From: Komagataeibacter melomenusus
GTDB lineage: Bacteria; Pseudomonadota; Alphaproteobacteria; Acetobacterales; Acetobacteraceae
NCBI RefSeq assembly: GCF_013155395.1
Contig: NZ_JABJWC010000002.1
Span: 62,001-126,000 of the forward strand
Direction of reading: 5' to 3'
DNA length: 64,000 nucleotides
The notes under the pieces were generated by a model. The model did no database searches and was not told the DNA's origin. It saw nothing but the letters and a program-made list of their open reading frames with translations. Position numbers and translations under genes: made by a program. How positions within the stretch are numbered: the stretch's first letter is position 1; the number at the start of each line of letters is the position of its first letter. Positions 33,894-43,148 of the stretch are shown piece after piece.

Positions 33894-34958
33894 TCAGTCG
33901 CCTGCCGCCCCAAGCGTGGGGTAGTCGATATAGCCTTCCGGGCCATGAGTGTAGAAGGTGGACGGGTCCGGCGGGGTCAACTCCGCACCCATGCGCAGGC
34001 GTTCCGGCAGGTCGGGGTTGGCAATAAACGCCTGACCGAAGGCGATGGCATCCGCCCGGCCCGCCTCAATGGCCTTTTCCGCGCTGGCAGGGGTGAATTT
34101 TTCGTTGGCGATATAGACGCCGCCAAACTGCTGCCTGAGTTGCGGACCCAGGCTGTCCGGCCCCTCCGCCTCACGCGCGCAGATGAATGCAATGCCACGC
34201 CTGCCAAGTTCACGCGCGACATAGCCAAAGGTGGCGGCGGGGTTGGAATCCCCCATGTCATGCAGGTCACAGCGGGGCGCAAGATGCATGCCCACCCGGT
34301 CTGCGCCCCACACATCAATCGCCGCATCGGTCACCTCAAGCATGAGCCGTGCGCGGTTCTCGATCGGGCCGCCATACTGGTCGGTGCGGTGGTTGGTGGA
34401 ATCCTGCAGGAACTGGTCGAGCAGGTAGCCATTGGCGCCATGGATTTCCACGCCATCAAAACCGGCTGTCTTGGCCAGTTCAGCCCCACGGCGGAAGGCT
34501 GCGACAATGCCCGGAATTTCATCGGTGCGGAGCGCGCGCGGGGTCACATAATCACGCTTGGGGCGCAGCAGGCTGACATGGCCTTTTGCCGCAATCGCGC
34601 TCGGCGCGACCGGGGCCTCGCCATTGAGAAAATACGGGTCCGAAATCCGGCCAACATGCCATAGCTGCATGAAAATGCGCCCGCCCACGGCATGCACGGC
34701 AGCGGTGACCTTTTTCCATCCCTCCGCCTGCGCTTCCGACCAGATGCCCGGCACGTCTTCATACCCTATGCCCTGTGGGGTGACCGGGGTTGCCTCTGAC
34801 AGGATCAGCCCCGCAAGCGCGCGCTGGGCATAATAATCGGCCATCAGGTCATTGGGAATGTGGTCAGGTCCCGCGCGCAGGCGCGTCAATGGCGCCATGA
34901 CGATGCGGTTGGGCAGCGTAAGGGCGCCGACCTTAAGCGGTGTGAACAGGGTTGGCAT
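33894..34958 (-). CDS. Old Yellow Enzyme, NADH:flavin oxidoreductase / alkene reductase
   Basis: 354 residues from ATG 34958, with GGAG 7 bases upstream. The (beta/alpha)8 FMN protein shows NRIVMAPLTRLRA at the N-terminus, the substrate-binding pair His173 and Asn176 in HGANGY, and the NHRTDQYGGPIENRARLMLEV motif. It reduces activated alkenes or nitro compounds with NAD(P)H (NemA-like). Confidence 0.9.
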   Translation of the reverse strand: MPTLFTPLKVGALTLPNRIVMAPLTRLRAGPDHIPNDLMADYYAQRALAGLILSEATPVTPQGIGYEDVPGIWSEAQAEGWKKVTAAVHAVGGRIFMQLWHVGRISDPYFLNGEAPVAPSAIAAKGHVSLLRPKRDYVTPRALRTDEIPGIVAAFRRGAELAKTAGFDGVEIHGANGYLLDQFLQDSTNHRTDQYGGPIENRARLMLEVTDAAIDVWGADRVGMHLAPRCDLHDMGDSNPAATFGYVARELGRRGIAFICAREAEGPDSLGPQLRQQFGGVYIANEKFTPASAEKAIEAGRADAIAFGQAFIANPDLPERLRMGAELTPPDPSTFYTHGPEGYIDYPTLGAAGD

Positions 34959-35375
34959 ATCACGTCTCCACGGTTCAGTGGCCGCGATAATGGGCGTATC
35001 GTATCTCTGCCGCAAGGGCAGGCATGCCATGCCGGCAGGACCTTGCTTTCTCGATACGCCGCGCGCCATTCCTGAAGAGTTTTACATGGCAACCGGCATG
35101 ACAGGTGCAGCGAATGCGCAGGCGGGTAGCCCAGTGTTCCGGTGCCTATCCAGACCCGGGTTACACACTTGTCGTCAGGGGCGAGGTCGGGAGGTCATGC
35201 ACTGCATGCATGTCGCCACGATCTGTAGCTTCCTGCATCATGCGGCATATCCCTATGGAACTGATTATTATCGTATTTGATAAATTTACATCTCTATAAC
35301 ATGGAAATACTTTATAAAAATATTATATATACCTTACATTGAATAATCATAAAAAAGTAAGCCTGCAATGGCAGC
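34959..35375. other. Intergenic region, no confident gene
   Basis: About 420 bases upstream of the oxidoreductase. The part nearest the gene probably holds its promoter. The stretch 35270-35360 is strikingly AT-rich. Open frames here have no coding character. Confidence 0.5.
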
Positions 35376-35418
35376 ATAAAAAATGGCGTGCCCTCTTCCC
35401 TGAAGAAAAGACACGCCA
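35376..35418 (-). terminator. Terminator of the SmpA-like lipoprotein gene
   Basis: On the minus strand TGGCGTG and CACGCCA enclose a 21-base loop with an inner TCTTC/GAAGA pairing, followed by six T. Confidence 0.75.
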
Positions 35419-35474
35419 GTGGTGACGACTCAAATTTTCTTTATGTGCGGCTGAACTGGACCGGATGTGTAATA

Positions 35475-35855
35475 TTACAGCCCGTCATGCGCCTGCACCT
35501 TGGAAGATGTCAGGCTGTGATGCCACACGACATCATTGTTAAAAATGATTGTCAGGTTCTTTTCACGCCCATGTGTCCCGTTAGAGAAAGAACCGTAATA
35601 AGGTACGAAGTTCGTGCCATTCTGACGGCTGTATTCATAGCTGTACTGCCATTCTTCATGCCCGCTATCGGTAAAGTGCACGTTCATCGGGTCGCCGAAC
35701 ATGGTGCGGACCTGCTGCTTTGTGGTCACGTTATCCTGAATCTTCTGGTCAACCGTCTCGGCGGTTTCCTTCCGGATCGAGGTATTGCCCGAAGACTGAC
35801 AACCAGCAACGAGAAGAGCGGCAGCGAGGCACGCTGCAAGGGAAACCTTGTTCAT
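35475..35855 (-). CDS. SmpA/BamE-like small lipoprotein
   Basis: 126 residues from ATG 35855. The lipobox VAGC ends at about Cys19. The mature part has TTKQQVRTMFGDPMNV and EEWQYSYEYSRQ, the SmpA/OmlA/BamE fold associated with outer-membrane assembly. This short version may not be the true BamE of the organism. It is flanked by AT-rich DNA on both sides. Confidence 0.75.
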   Translation of the reverse strand: MNKVSLAACLAAALLVAGCQSSGNTSIRKETAETVDQKIQDNVTTKQQVRTMFGDPMNVHFTDSGHEEWQYSYEYSRQNGTNFVPYYGSFSNGTHGREKNLTIIFNNDVVWHHSLTSSKVQAHDGL

Positions 35856-36123
35856 TAACCATTTCCTAACAAGTAATGGAAAAGCATCAAACCAATCGGC
35901 AGTCGCGATATCCGGCGTTTGGAATATAATCTTCATGGACAAAAATCTAGGGTGAAAGCTGGAATTTCTGAATTTTATGTCAGAAAAAATAATTTAAATA
36001 CCATATTAAATATGTATTAATTATACATTCTTTATAATATGTATTGTTTTTATGGTAAATAATAGGTCATTAATCATAGATTTACCACACCACGCCCTTT
36101 CTATGCCTATGCCGCAGGCAGGA
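35856..36123. other. AT-rich intergenic region
   Basis: About 270 bases; 35940-36070 is strongly AT-rich with A/T runs. It probably contains the promoter of the lipoprotein gene. No gene is visible. Confidence 0.5.
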
Positions 36124-37149
36124 TCATGGCAGGCCCGGCCCTTCTGGCGGAGGGAGTGCGGCACGGATGGCGGTGGAATAATCCGGCCCGATCATCGCAC
36201 CCGCCGGGCGCTGTATGCGGCTTGCAGCGTGCAGGGCGGTAAAATCGGGGTAGTGCTTCGCGTCATAGGGGCCAAGCAGGTTCATGTCATAGGCCATGCT
36301 GGCGGTGTGGCCGCTCAGTATGACGCGCCAGTCAAGACGGTAGCGCAGTTTTGCGCCCGCGCGCGCCAGGATGCCCGTGGTGCAGTTATCACCCAGCGTG
36401 TTGTACCATAGCGGGTGGCGAATGATGTCATGGATCGCATCAACATAACTCAGGAACAGCCGCGCGCGCACGGCGGGCGAAAGGTCAAGCCGGTACAGAT
36501 AGACCCGCTCGCGGCGCACATCCGTGCGCACGCCAATCAGGTCGCGCTCATCAGCGGTCACATAGAACAGTTCATAATGATGGAAGAACCCCGCAATGGT
36601 GGAATATGCAAATCGTGCCTGCCTGCGGGTTTCGATGGATATGGCAAGATGCTGCCCGTCACTGAAGCCAAAACTCAGGAATACATGGGCAATATTTTCC
36701 CCAGCCCAATAGGATGTAACAAGATCCACCCGGTCGAGTCTGCTCAGGTCATAGGTCGCGTCATACCACGCAGGCAGGTAATCGGTGACCGAACGGTAGC
36801 GGAAATTGCGCACGTTACGCACATGCACCATATTGCCCTCGCGCCACGTATCGGCGGGTATGGCGTATTCCTCTGCCCAGACCCGGTCATTGCGCGGCGG
36901 GTCGGTTACGTACCACCCTGCCAGCGCCGCCACCGTCGCCCCCCGCACCACATGCCGCAACGCAGGCGGCCGCAGCCATGCGCTACCCATCATGATGGCG
37001 GGAAAGACCGTGCACAGGCCCAGCCGTAACGCATCGGGCCGGATGGTTGAATAATACAGTGCGGCCGTACCCAGCACCATGGCGGCGGCTACGGCAATGT
37101 CATGCCCTTTCCCGCGCCAGCCTGTGCCGTGTGGCCGGGGGGCCATCAT
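36124..37149 (-). CDS. DUF4105 (Lnb N-terminal-like) membrane-associated protein
   Basis: 341 residues. The N-terminal 85 residues hold membrane helices. Residues about 120-300 match the DUF4105 domain: TDYLPAWYDATYDLSRLDRV, YWAGENIAHVFLSFGF and NTLGDNCTTGI. Members resemble the papain-like/NlpC-type Lnb protease domain; Cys and His residues in GDNC and ENIAH are candidates. It overlaps the upstream lipoprotein gene by ATGA and so is translated with it. Confidence 0.8.
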   Translation of the reverse strand: MMAPRPHGTGWRGKGHDIAVAAAMVLGTAALYYSTIRPDALRLGLCTVFPAIMMGSAWLRPPALRHVVRGATVAALAGWYVTDPPRNDRVWAEEYAIPADTWREGNMVHVRNVRNFRYRSVTDYLPAWYDATYDLSRLDRVDLVTSYWAGENIAHVFLSFGFSDGQHLAISIETRRQARFAYSTIAGFFHHYELFYVTADERDLIGVRTDVRRERVYLYRLDLSPAVRARLFLSYVDAIHDIIRHPLWYNTLGDNCTTGILARAGAKLRYRLDWRVILSGHTASMAYDMNLLGPYDAKHYPDFTALHAASRIQRPAGAMIGPDYSTAIRAALPPPEGPGLP

Positions 37150-39209
37150 GGGCCGTCTGTCCGTGGCGGGGCCTGCCGCAAGGCTGGCGGAGCCTGTGCC
37201 AGCTGTTCAAGAAGAATGCGCTGTACCTCGGCTATGGTAAAGGGATTGGACTGCGTGGAATGTTCCGAATGGCGCACGACCAGTTCTGATTCCACATCAG
37301 GGATATGCGCGCTGGCATAGGAGACCACGCCATCATCGGCATGGGCCAGATCCCGCCCTGCGCCGCATACGGGAATGATGGAGTGCACATGTACGTCGGG
37401 CATGATGGGAATGGTGGGCAGCGTGCGCATGAACGCGCTGTGCGGCGACATGGCATACACGCTGCCAAGGCGCGGAATGCGATTATTGACATGCGTGCTG
37501 TCACCCGATCCGGTCACGATCTCACGCGCGGTTTCGGTTACCCGCAGTGGCAGGCTGGCCATGCCGCCCACGAACTGGGCAATCGACTTGCCTGCAAGGT
37601 AGCTGCCATGCTGCGGGGTGGAGATGAACACCACCCGGTCGACCTCGGGCATGGGGGTGGGAAACATGGTCTGGCGGATCAGCGCCAGGGTATCGGCATT
37701 GAGGTGAAAGCTGGAAAGTGGCCGGCCAGCCGTGCCATCCCACAGCCTGTCACCGGGGTTGATGACCAGCATGCGCGCCAGAAGGCCGCCCTGGCTGTGG
37801 CCAATCAGCGTAATGTGCCCCAGTGCGGGGTCGGCCTGTACGCCGCCCAGGCTGTTTACGGCCTCGGTAATGGCATGGCGCAACTGCCACGCCGAATACG
37901 GGATGGGATTGGCCGTTGCGTAGGAGAAGAACCAGAAATCAAAATGGTTGCGGATGCGCCTGTCCTCCAGCAGGTCATTGACCATGCTGGCCCAGCGGTA
38001 CGGGCTGGAGGCCGTGCCGTGTATGAACACCACCGGCATGCTGCCATGATGGTGCGGGTTCATGGCGATCAGGCGCGGGCGGGTACCGTCATAGGTCGTG
38101 CCATCAAAGAACCCCCGATATTCCTTGGTGCCCAGCGCGGTATCAACCAGGCTCAGGGCGCGGGCGGTGGTCTGGTCATAGGCGGCGGGCACGCGGGCAT
38201 GGGCGATGGGGGTGTCGGGGCTTTCATCCATGATGCGCAGCACCAGCCGCCCGCTGGGGTGGCTGCCGAGCACCTGCGCGCGCGGGTTATCGATTTCCAG
38301 CACCAGGCTTGCGGGCAGGCGCAGTTTTTCCGCTATGACGAAGCTGCCATCGGACGTGCCTTCAGGGGGCGCCTGATCCTGGGGCGTGGCGCGGTTGCGC
38401 GTTGCGTCATCCTGTGCGGGTGCTGCAATATCCGCCACGGCGGATGGCGCGTGATCACCTGCATGCTGGAGTGTCTGCTCCCCGCTGGCCGGGCGGGCGG
38501 GCGCATCGGGCGCGGCGCGGGCCAGCACGGTCAGCGCCTCGCCAAGGCCGGGGGTATGATAGACGTTATTGATGCCTCCCACGCCAAGGGTCGCGGTGGG
38601 GCGGATGTTTTCCAGCACGCGGCCGTGCCAGCGCAACTGGGCGGGATCAGCACTCAACTCGAGCGTGCCAGACGGCAGCGCGCGGCTCTGGCTGGCAATA
38701 TTGACCGGAGCGGGAAAGGCTGCCGCGAGGCCAAGATTGTACAGGTCGCAGGCCTGCCGGAAACGTGCGTCATACGGGCTGGGGCCATTCGCCTGTCCCG
38801 GCTGCAAATACGCATAGGCATAGAGGCTTGCGGCCAGAAAATCCTGTGCATGATGGTGGCGCAGGCCCTGCCTGTAACTCAGTTCCGCCAGCGCGAACAG
38901 CACATCGGCTTCATCATCACGCCCTGCGGCCTGTGCGCGCAGGGTGGCAATGGCGCGATCGGGCTGGTTGCGCCACAGTGGCAGCAGGCCGTGGCGACGC
39001 AGCACGATCAGCGCATTATCACTGGCCTCACGCCCCGCCAGCGCCGTGCGCGTGGCGGCACGGTAGCTGTGCACCAGCGAGACCTGCCGCACGCTTACCG
39101 GCCCGGCACACCCTGCAAGCAGGGCTGCGGCCAGCAGGCTGGCGCAACGCAGGCGGCGGTTGATACGGATGGGGGCAGCAGGCAGCGTGCCGGGCATGAT
39201 CGATTTCAT
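37146..39209 (-). CDS. Lipase-like alpha/beta-hydrolase lipoprotein
   Basis: 687 residues. A lipoprotein signal ends at LLAGCAG (Cys about 34). The N-terminal half is helical (tetratricopeptide-like). The C-terminal half is an alpha/beta hydrolase with VVFIHGTASSPYRW (oxyanion region) and the nucleophile elbow LIGHSQGG, plus a possible acid/His in GVVSYAS ... VVRHSEHS. It probably hydrolyses an ester in the outer membrane or periplasm. It is coupled to the DUF4105 gene. Confidence 0.8.
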   Translation of the reverse strand: MKSIMPGTLPAAPIRINRRLRCASLLAAALLAGCAGPVSVRQVSLVHSYRAATRTALAGREASDNALIVLRRHGLLPLWRNQPDRAIATLRAQAAGRDDEADVLFALAELSYRQGLRHHHAQDFLAASLYAYAYLQPGQANGPSPYDARFRQACDLYNLGLAAAFPAPVNIASQSRALPSGTLELSADPAQLRWHGRVLENIRPTATLGVGGINNVYHTPGLGEALTVLARAAPDAPARPASGEQTLQHAGDHAPSAVADIAAPAQDDATRNRATPQDQAPPEGTSDGSFVIAEKLRLPASLVLEIDNPRAQVLGSHPSGRLVLRIMDESPDTPIAHARVPAAYDQTTARALSLVDTALGTKEYRGFFDGTTYDGTRPRLIAMNPHHHGSMPVVFIHGTASSPYRWASMVNDLLEDRRIRNHFDFWFFSYATANPIPYSAWQLRHAITEAVNSLGGVQADPALGHITLIGHSQGGLLARMLVINPGDRLWDGTAGRPLSSFHLNADTLALIRQTMFPTPMPEVDRVVFISTPQHGSYLAGKSIAQFVGGMASLPLRVTETAREIVTGSGDSTHVNNRIPRLGSVYAMSPHSAFMRTLPTIPIMPDVHVHSIIPVCGAGRDLAHADDGVVSYASAHIPDVESELVVRHSEHSTQSNPFTIAEVQRILLEQLAQAPPALRQAPPRTDGP

Positions 39210-39401
39210 GCCCGCAGGTTAAGCATCCCTTTGGCCCGCATGGAACAGACAATCGGCACGCATGGCCTGCGCGCCGCCTCTTTCGGCCCGGCATAAACGA
39301 CGGGGGCAATCCTGCAGGAGATGCCGTCGGCCTGCGCGTATGATCGGGGCAGGATCCGTCTCCTGCCACCGGGTATCAGGAATCGCTGGAATCAAGGGGT
39401 G

Positions 39402-39752
39402 TCAGGGCCCTCGGTCCAAACCCCTTGAAGGATTCCTGACATAGCCTGAACCACAAGGCTGCACACTGACCCGGTATTGCGTGCCCAACTCCGACTGCAG
39501 CCGCGCAGCCAGTTCAGTCCCCTGCCGGTCAAAGGCATCACGGGTATCTGGCGTTTCAAATCCGGTATTGGGGCCGCCGGGGTCGTTCCAGTCCAGAATG
39601 GCATCGAATTCACACCGCCAGGCATCAAGGTCCTTCTTCAGGCCATCAGAGATCGGCAGGGTAGCGGGGTCAAAATCGCCCTCTCCCGCGCGCGGTCCGG
39701 CATGCCATAACGGGTAGCATGCATAATCCGCCATGACCTTGATGTGCTTCAT
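39402..39752 (-). CDS. Conserved hypothetical protein
   Basis: 116 residues (MKHIKVMADYACYPLWHAGP ... ) with no recognised domain. MADYACYPLW and PISDGLKKDLDAW recur in small proteins of unknown function in several proteobacteria. It begins 32 bases after the Hsp70-like gene and is likely cotranscribed. A second ATG lies at 39734. Confidence 0.6.
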   Translation of the reverse strand: MKHIKVMADYACYPLWHAGPRAGEGDFDPATLPISDGLKKDLDAWRCEFDAILDWNDPGGPNTGFETPDTRDAFDRQGTELAARLQSELGTQYRVSVQPCGSGYVRNPSRGLDRGP

Positions 39753-39784
39753 GCCTGCCCCGTGCCGCTGGTGTCAGGGTGCCA

Positions 39785-41071
39785 TCACCCGTTCATCAGC
39801 GCCAGCCCTTCCGCCACGGATACGAACTCACCCCCCATATCCACCCTGTCTGCGCCAAAGCGGCGGGTGAACAGCGCGCGCACGGCGGGCACGAAGGATG
39901 TGCCGCCGGTCAGGAACACGCGGTCAATGGCGCCTGCGGGCAGGCTGGCGCGTTCCAGCGCGGTTTGCACCGCTTCATCAAACCGCGCGAGGTCGGGCGC
40001 GATCCAGCCCTCGAATTCCGCACGGGTTATGGTGCGGTGAATGCGCACATCGCCAAATTCATAATCCAGCGTGGTGCCCTGCGCGCTGGACAGGTCCCGC
40101 TTGGCCTGGCCTACGGCGCGATACAGCGCCTGGCCCTGCTGGGCCTCGATGATGTCGATCAGCGCCTGTATCTTCTGGGGTTCGGCGGCGGTGCGGGCCA
40201 CGTCGGCCATGTCGCGCAGTGTCTGGGGCGTGCGCATCAGCGCCAGCCGGTGCCACCGCCCAAGGGCCGCATACCACTCGGCCGGCACCGGCAGCGGCTG
40301 GCCGCCCATTACGCGGTAGGTGGTATTGCGACCGAGTTCGGGCGCGATCACGTTATCAATGATGCGGTAGTCAAGCTGGTCGCCTGCAATGCCCACGCCC
40401 GCATAGCCCAGCGGGGTCGCTCCCTGCCCGCTGGCAGGATCAAACCGCAGGATGGAAAAATCGCTCGTGCCGCCGCCAAAGTCACCCACCAGAACGGTGG
40501 CGGGCGCTGTCAGGCGCTGGGCAAAGTGCCAGCCTGCCGCTTCGGGCTCGAGGGCTACGTCAACATGATGGAAGCCCGCCTGCGCAAAGCCTGCCCGCAG
40601 GCGGTCCTCGCCAAAGGCATCATCGGCGCGGACACCGGCAAAATGCACCGGCCGCCCCACGGTGGCGCTGACCTGAGCAGGATCGATATCGAGCGTGCGC
40701 ATCAGGCATGACAGAAAACGCGCCACCAGTGATTCCAGCGTCATCACCTGGCCCAGCAGCCGCGTCTGCCGGAAGGATGACTGCGCCAGGTACGACTTCA
40801 TGGACATGATAAGGCGGCTTTCCGCCGGGTCTTCAAGGTAGGCATCGACCGCCGCAGCCCCTATGGCCTCCTGGAGCGACGCGCCACGGGGCTGCATCTC
40901 GTCATGCCACAGGCAGAGCAGCGTGCGGCATGTCTCGGCAGGCGGATGATGGGGAAAATGGAAGCGCGCGGGCTGCGGCTGGCCCTTGGCGTCCAGCACC
41001 ACCACAACGGTATTGGTCGTGCCGAAATCTATGCCAAGCCGCACGCCATGGGGGGGCTTTATGGAAGACAT
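39785..41071 (-). CDS. yegD: Hsp70-family protein, YegD-like
   Basis: 428 residues from ATG 41071, with GGAGG 4 bases upstream. It has the actin-like ATPase motifs LGIDFGTTNTVV (phosphate 1), VLVGDFGGGTSDF (phosphate 2) and VFLTGGTSFVPAV (adenosine). It is shorter than DnaK and lacks the substrate-binding domain, as in YegD. Role unknown beyond chaperone-like ATPase. Confidence 0.85.
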   Translation of the reverse strand: MSSIKPPHGVRLGIDFGTTNTVVVVLDAKGQPQPARFHFPHHPPAETCRTLLCLWHDEMQPRGASLQEAIGAAAVDAYLEDPAESRLIMSMKSYLAQSSFRQTRLLGQVMTLESLVARFLSCLMRTLDIDPAQVSATVGRPVHFAGVRADDAFGEDRLRAGFAQAGFHHVDVALEPEAAGWHFAQRLTAPATVLVGDFGGGTSDFSILRFDPASGQGATPLGYAGVGIAGDQLDYRIIDNVIAPELGRNTTYRVMGGQPLPVPAEWYAALGRWHRLALMRTPQTLRDMADVARTAAEPQKIQALIDIIEAQQGQALYRAVGQAKRDLSSAQGTTLDYEFGDVRIHRTITRAEFEGWIAPDLARFDEAVQTALERASLPAGAIDRVFLTGGTSFVPAVRALFTRRFGADRVDMGGEFVSVAEGLALMNG

Positions 41072-41152
41072 GCGGCCTCCCATACGCGCCGGCAGGGGCC
41101 GTGTCCATCGGGTCATTCACATTTTGCGAGGGGTGGCGTAGGGGTAGGCGCC

Positions 41153-41485
41153 ATGACCCAGCCGTTTACCTGCGCCAATGCCCGCTACCGCACCGATACC
41201 CGCCACGGCCACCCCCACGGCACGGGGCAGGCCCGGGGCAGCGTGCTGGCGGCACCACTGGTCACACAGGCCGATACGGGTGATACGCTGTGGCTGGAAT
41301 ATGTCATCGGGCCGGAAGGCACGCGGTTCTGGCTCATGTGGTATGATGCCCATGGCCTGCCGCGCCTGACCAACAGCGCGGTCATGGACCATGCCAACCT
41401 GGCCATCATGCTGCGTGCACTGGGTCATAGCGCGGCACTCGGCGCGGTGCAGGCCGCCCTGCCCCCGGCCCGGCATGTGCCCTGA
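41153..41485 (+). CDS. Small hypothetical protein
   Basis: 110 residues from ATG 41153. It has LWLEYVIGPEGTRFWLMWYDAHGLPRL and a Gln/Ala-rich C-terminus. No family is recognised. It is divergent from the Hsp70-like gene and may share its promoter region. Confidence 0.5.
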   Translation: MTQPFTCANARYRTDTRHGHPHGTGQARGSVLAAPLVTQADTGDTLWLEYVIGPEGTRFWLMWYDAHGLPRLTNSAVMDHANLAIMLRALGHSAALGAVQAALPPARHVP

Positions 41486-41564
41486 CCGGTTTGGCCGATG
41501 GGCGCTGGCCTGTTATCAAGACCCCACCCCACCTTATTTGCTGCACGTGGCACGAAACGAGATG

Positions 41565-41843
41565 ATGAAGTCCAGCCCCATCGCGGGCCATACCACCCTG
41601 ATACGGCTTGCAGCCCTTGGCGCGGTGGTTGTGCTGGGTGCCTGCGCAGCCCCTTCTGGCCGGGCGCAGGCTGCACGGATCGGCATGCCCAACCCGGCTT
41701 CCGCCTATTGCGTGCATCTGGGCGGCAGGCTTGAACTGCGCTCCTCCCCACAGGGCACGACGGGGTGGTGTCATCTGCCTGATGGCACCATAATCGAGGA
41801 ATGGGCCCTGTTCCGCCGCAACCATTCCGCCGGGCCACGATGA
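41565..41843 (+). CDS. DUF333 small lipoprotein
   Basis: 92 residues. The lipobox LGAC is at about residue 27. The mature part (MPNPASAYCVHLGGRLELR ... GWCHLPDGTIIEEWALFRR) is a clear DUF333/Hlx-like domain. An ATG at 41562 is also possible. It overlaps the following lipoprotein gene by ATGA. Confidence 0.8.
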   Translation: MKSSPIAGHTTLIRLAALGAVVVLGACAAPSGRAQAARIGMPNPASAYCVHLGGRLELRSSPQGTTGWCHLPDGTIIEEWALFRRNHSAGPR

Positions 41844-42070
41844 AGTCGCACCGCCCTGCCCGCCTTGCCCTGCTGGCCCTGCTCGGGCTTGCAGGCTGTG
41901 GCGATGCGCTGATGGCGCGCAACCTGCCCCCGGCCCAGGATTGCAGGCAGCGCGGCGGAACATGGCGCGTAACGCCTGATGGCCATACCGGGCTGTGCAC
42001 CCTGCCACCGGGCGCAGGCGTGGCAGGCGCGCGCATCGTGCCCCGCCACCCGCGTGCCGCCATGCGATAG
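41840..42070 (+). CDS. Small lipoprotein, DUF333-like companion
   Basis: 76 residues with lipobox LAGC (Cys about 20). The mature part (CRQRGGTWRVTPDGHTGLCTLP) is reminiscent of DUF333 with the two cysteines retained but shortened. It is translationally coupled to the preceding DUF333 gene, so the two are probably an evolved duplicate pair. Confidence 0.6.
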   Translation: MKSHRPARLALLALLGLAGCGDALMARNLPPAQDCRQRGGTWRVTPDGHTGLCTLPPGAGVAGARIVPRHPRAAMR

Positions 42071-42082
42071 GAGAGCGCCCGA

Positions 42083-42116
42083 AAAGATGAACGTTACTTA
42101 AAGATGAACGTTACTT
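42083..42116 (+). repeat. 17-base tandem direct repeat
   Basis: AAAGATGAACGTTACTT occurs twice back to back (42083-42099 and 42100-42116). Confidence 0.85.
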
Positions 42117-42412
42117 TCTTCAAAGCAAGGCGACGGCAGAAAGCTGTCCTCCTTTATCAATAATCTGCTTTCAGACACGCTTTAAAATACCCCGGCCCGA
42201 CTGCCACGGCATCGCCTGGCCAGCAGGGCGCATCATCACCACCGGGGGCATGCCGCATGCAACTGTCGCGCAGGTCGACCGTTGGGGGTAGGCAGGCTGT
42301 TTCACAAGGTCCCCTGCCGGTCGGTTGCTGCCTGTGGTGGCCCTGACCCGTCCTTTACCCAGCATGGTGTTTTCTGAAACAGCCTCCTGTGAAGCAACAA
42401 GGAGGAGAACCC
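42117..42412. other. Intergenic region after the 17-base repeat
   Basis: About 300 bases without a convincing gene. It ends in a strong Shine-Dalgarno (AAGGAGGAG) for the next gene. Confidence 0.5.
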
Positions 42413-42718
42413 GTGCCCGTAGCCGCAACCACTGTCACGCCCCGCATCCTGTCCCTGGGGGTCATGGCCCGTTCATGCGCCCTTGTGGCGGGCATGGGGC
42501 TTGTCCTGCCCCTCGTGGCCTGTAGCGGGCGCATCGGGGAGGATGCCTGCATTTCCTGCTCGGCAGAGAAATCGGCAGAAAAAACGGATGCGCCCCGGCA
42601 TGATCCGGCAGCCCCCTCGGGCAATGCCGTGGGCGAAGGCGCGGGCGGCCCCACCGGTTCGCCCCAGCAGGCGGGACAGGACCAGAGCCCCGGCGCCGCC
42701 AGCGCGCCGGGCATGTAA
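42413..42718 (+). CDS. Secreted or lipid-anchored low-complexity protein
   Basis: 101 residues from GTG 42413, chosen because GGAGGAG lies directly upstream. A hydrophobic segment ends with LVACSG (lipobox-like, Cys about 38). The rest is Gly/Ala/Pro/Gln-rich and disordered. Function unknown. Confidence 0.55.
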   Translation: MPVAATTVTPRILSLGVMARSCALVAGMGLVLPLVACSGRIGEDACISCSAEKSAEKTDAPRHDPAAPSGNAVGEGAGGPTGSPQQAGQDQSPGAASAPGM

Positions 42719-42847
42719 AGCGTGGCAGGGGCTGCGCGCGCAGTCACGGCAACGTGTTTTTTACGCCTGCCGGGCGGCCTGAACCCGCCGTCGCCCGGCG
42801 CGTTTGACCCTTGCCACCCTACTGAAAAAAACAAAGGAGGATACAGG

Positions 42848-43081
42848 ATGCGGTTCACCGTTTTCCCCGCCCTCCCCATCGCATTAGGGTTGGGGATCGG
42901 GCTGGCAGCAGATGCATATGCCGATGACCCGGCAACACCGCAGCAGGTCGCGGCCTGCAAGGCCGATGCCCTGCGGCTGTGCCCGCTGGACATACCGGAT
43001 ACAAGACAGGTCGAAGCCTGCATGCACCGCAAGGTCACCCGTCTGTCGCCTGCATGCCGGGACACCGTGCAGGGTAGATAA
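42848..43081 (+). CDS. Small secreted Cys-containing protein
   Basis: 77 residues from ATG 42848 behind AAAGGAGG. A signal peptide ends at about residue 26 (AYADD). The mature part has four Cys (VAACKADALRLCP, VEACMHRK, SPACRDT) spaced as in cysteine-rich repeat proteins. Periplasmic; role unknown. Confidence 0.65.
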   Translation: MRFTVFPALPIALGLGIGLAADAYADDPATPQQVAACKADALRLCPLDIPDTRQVEACMHRKVTRLSPACRDTVQGR

Positions 43082-43148
43082 TACCGTCCCGTGACCGGGG
43101 CACGCCACAACCAGGCCGTGCCCCGCTACCGTTTTTTCGGAGGCTCAC

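Noticed and set aside
40904-41152. Upstream extension of the 110-residue gene
   Set aside because: The extension lies antisense to the Hsp70-like gene and reads as shadow; ATG 41153 is preferred.
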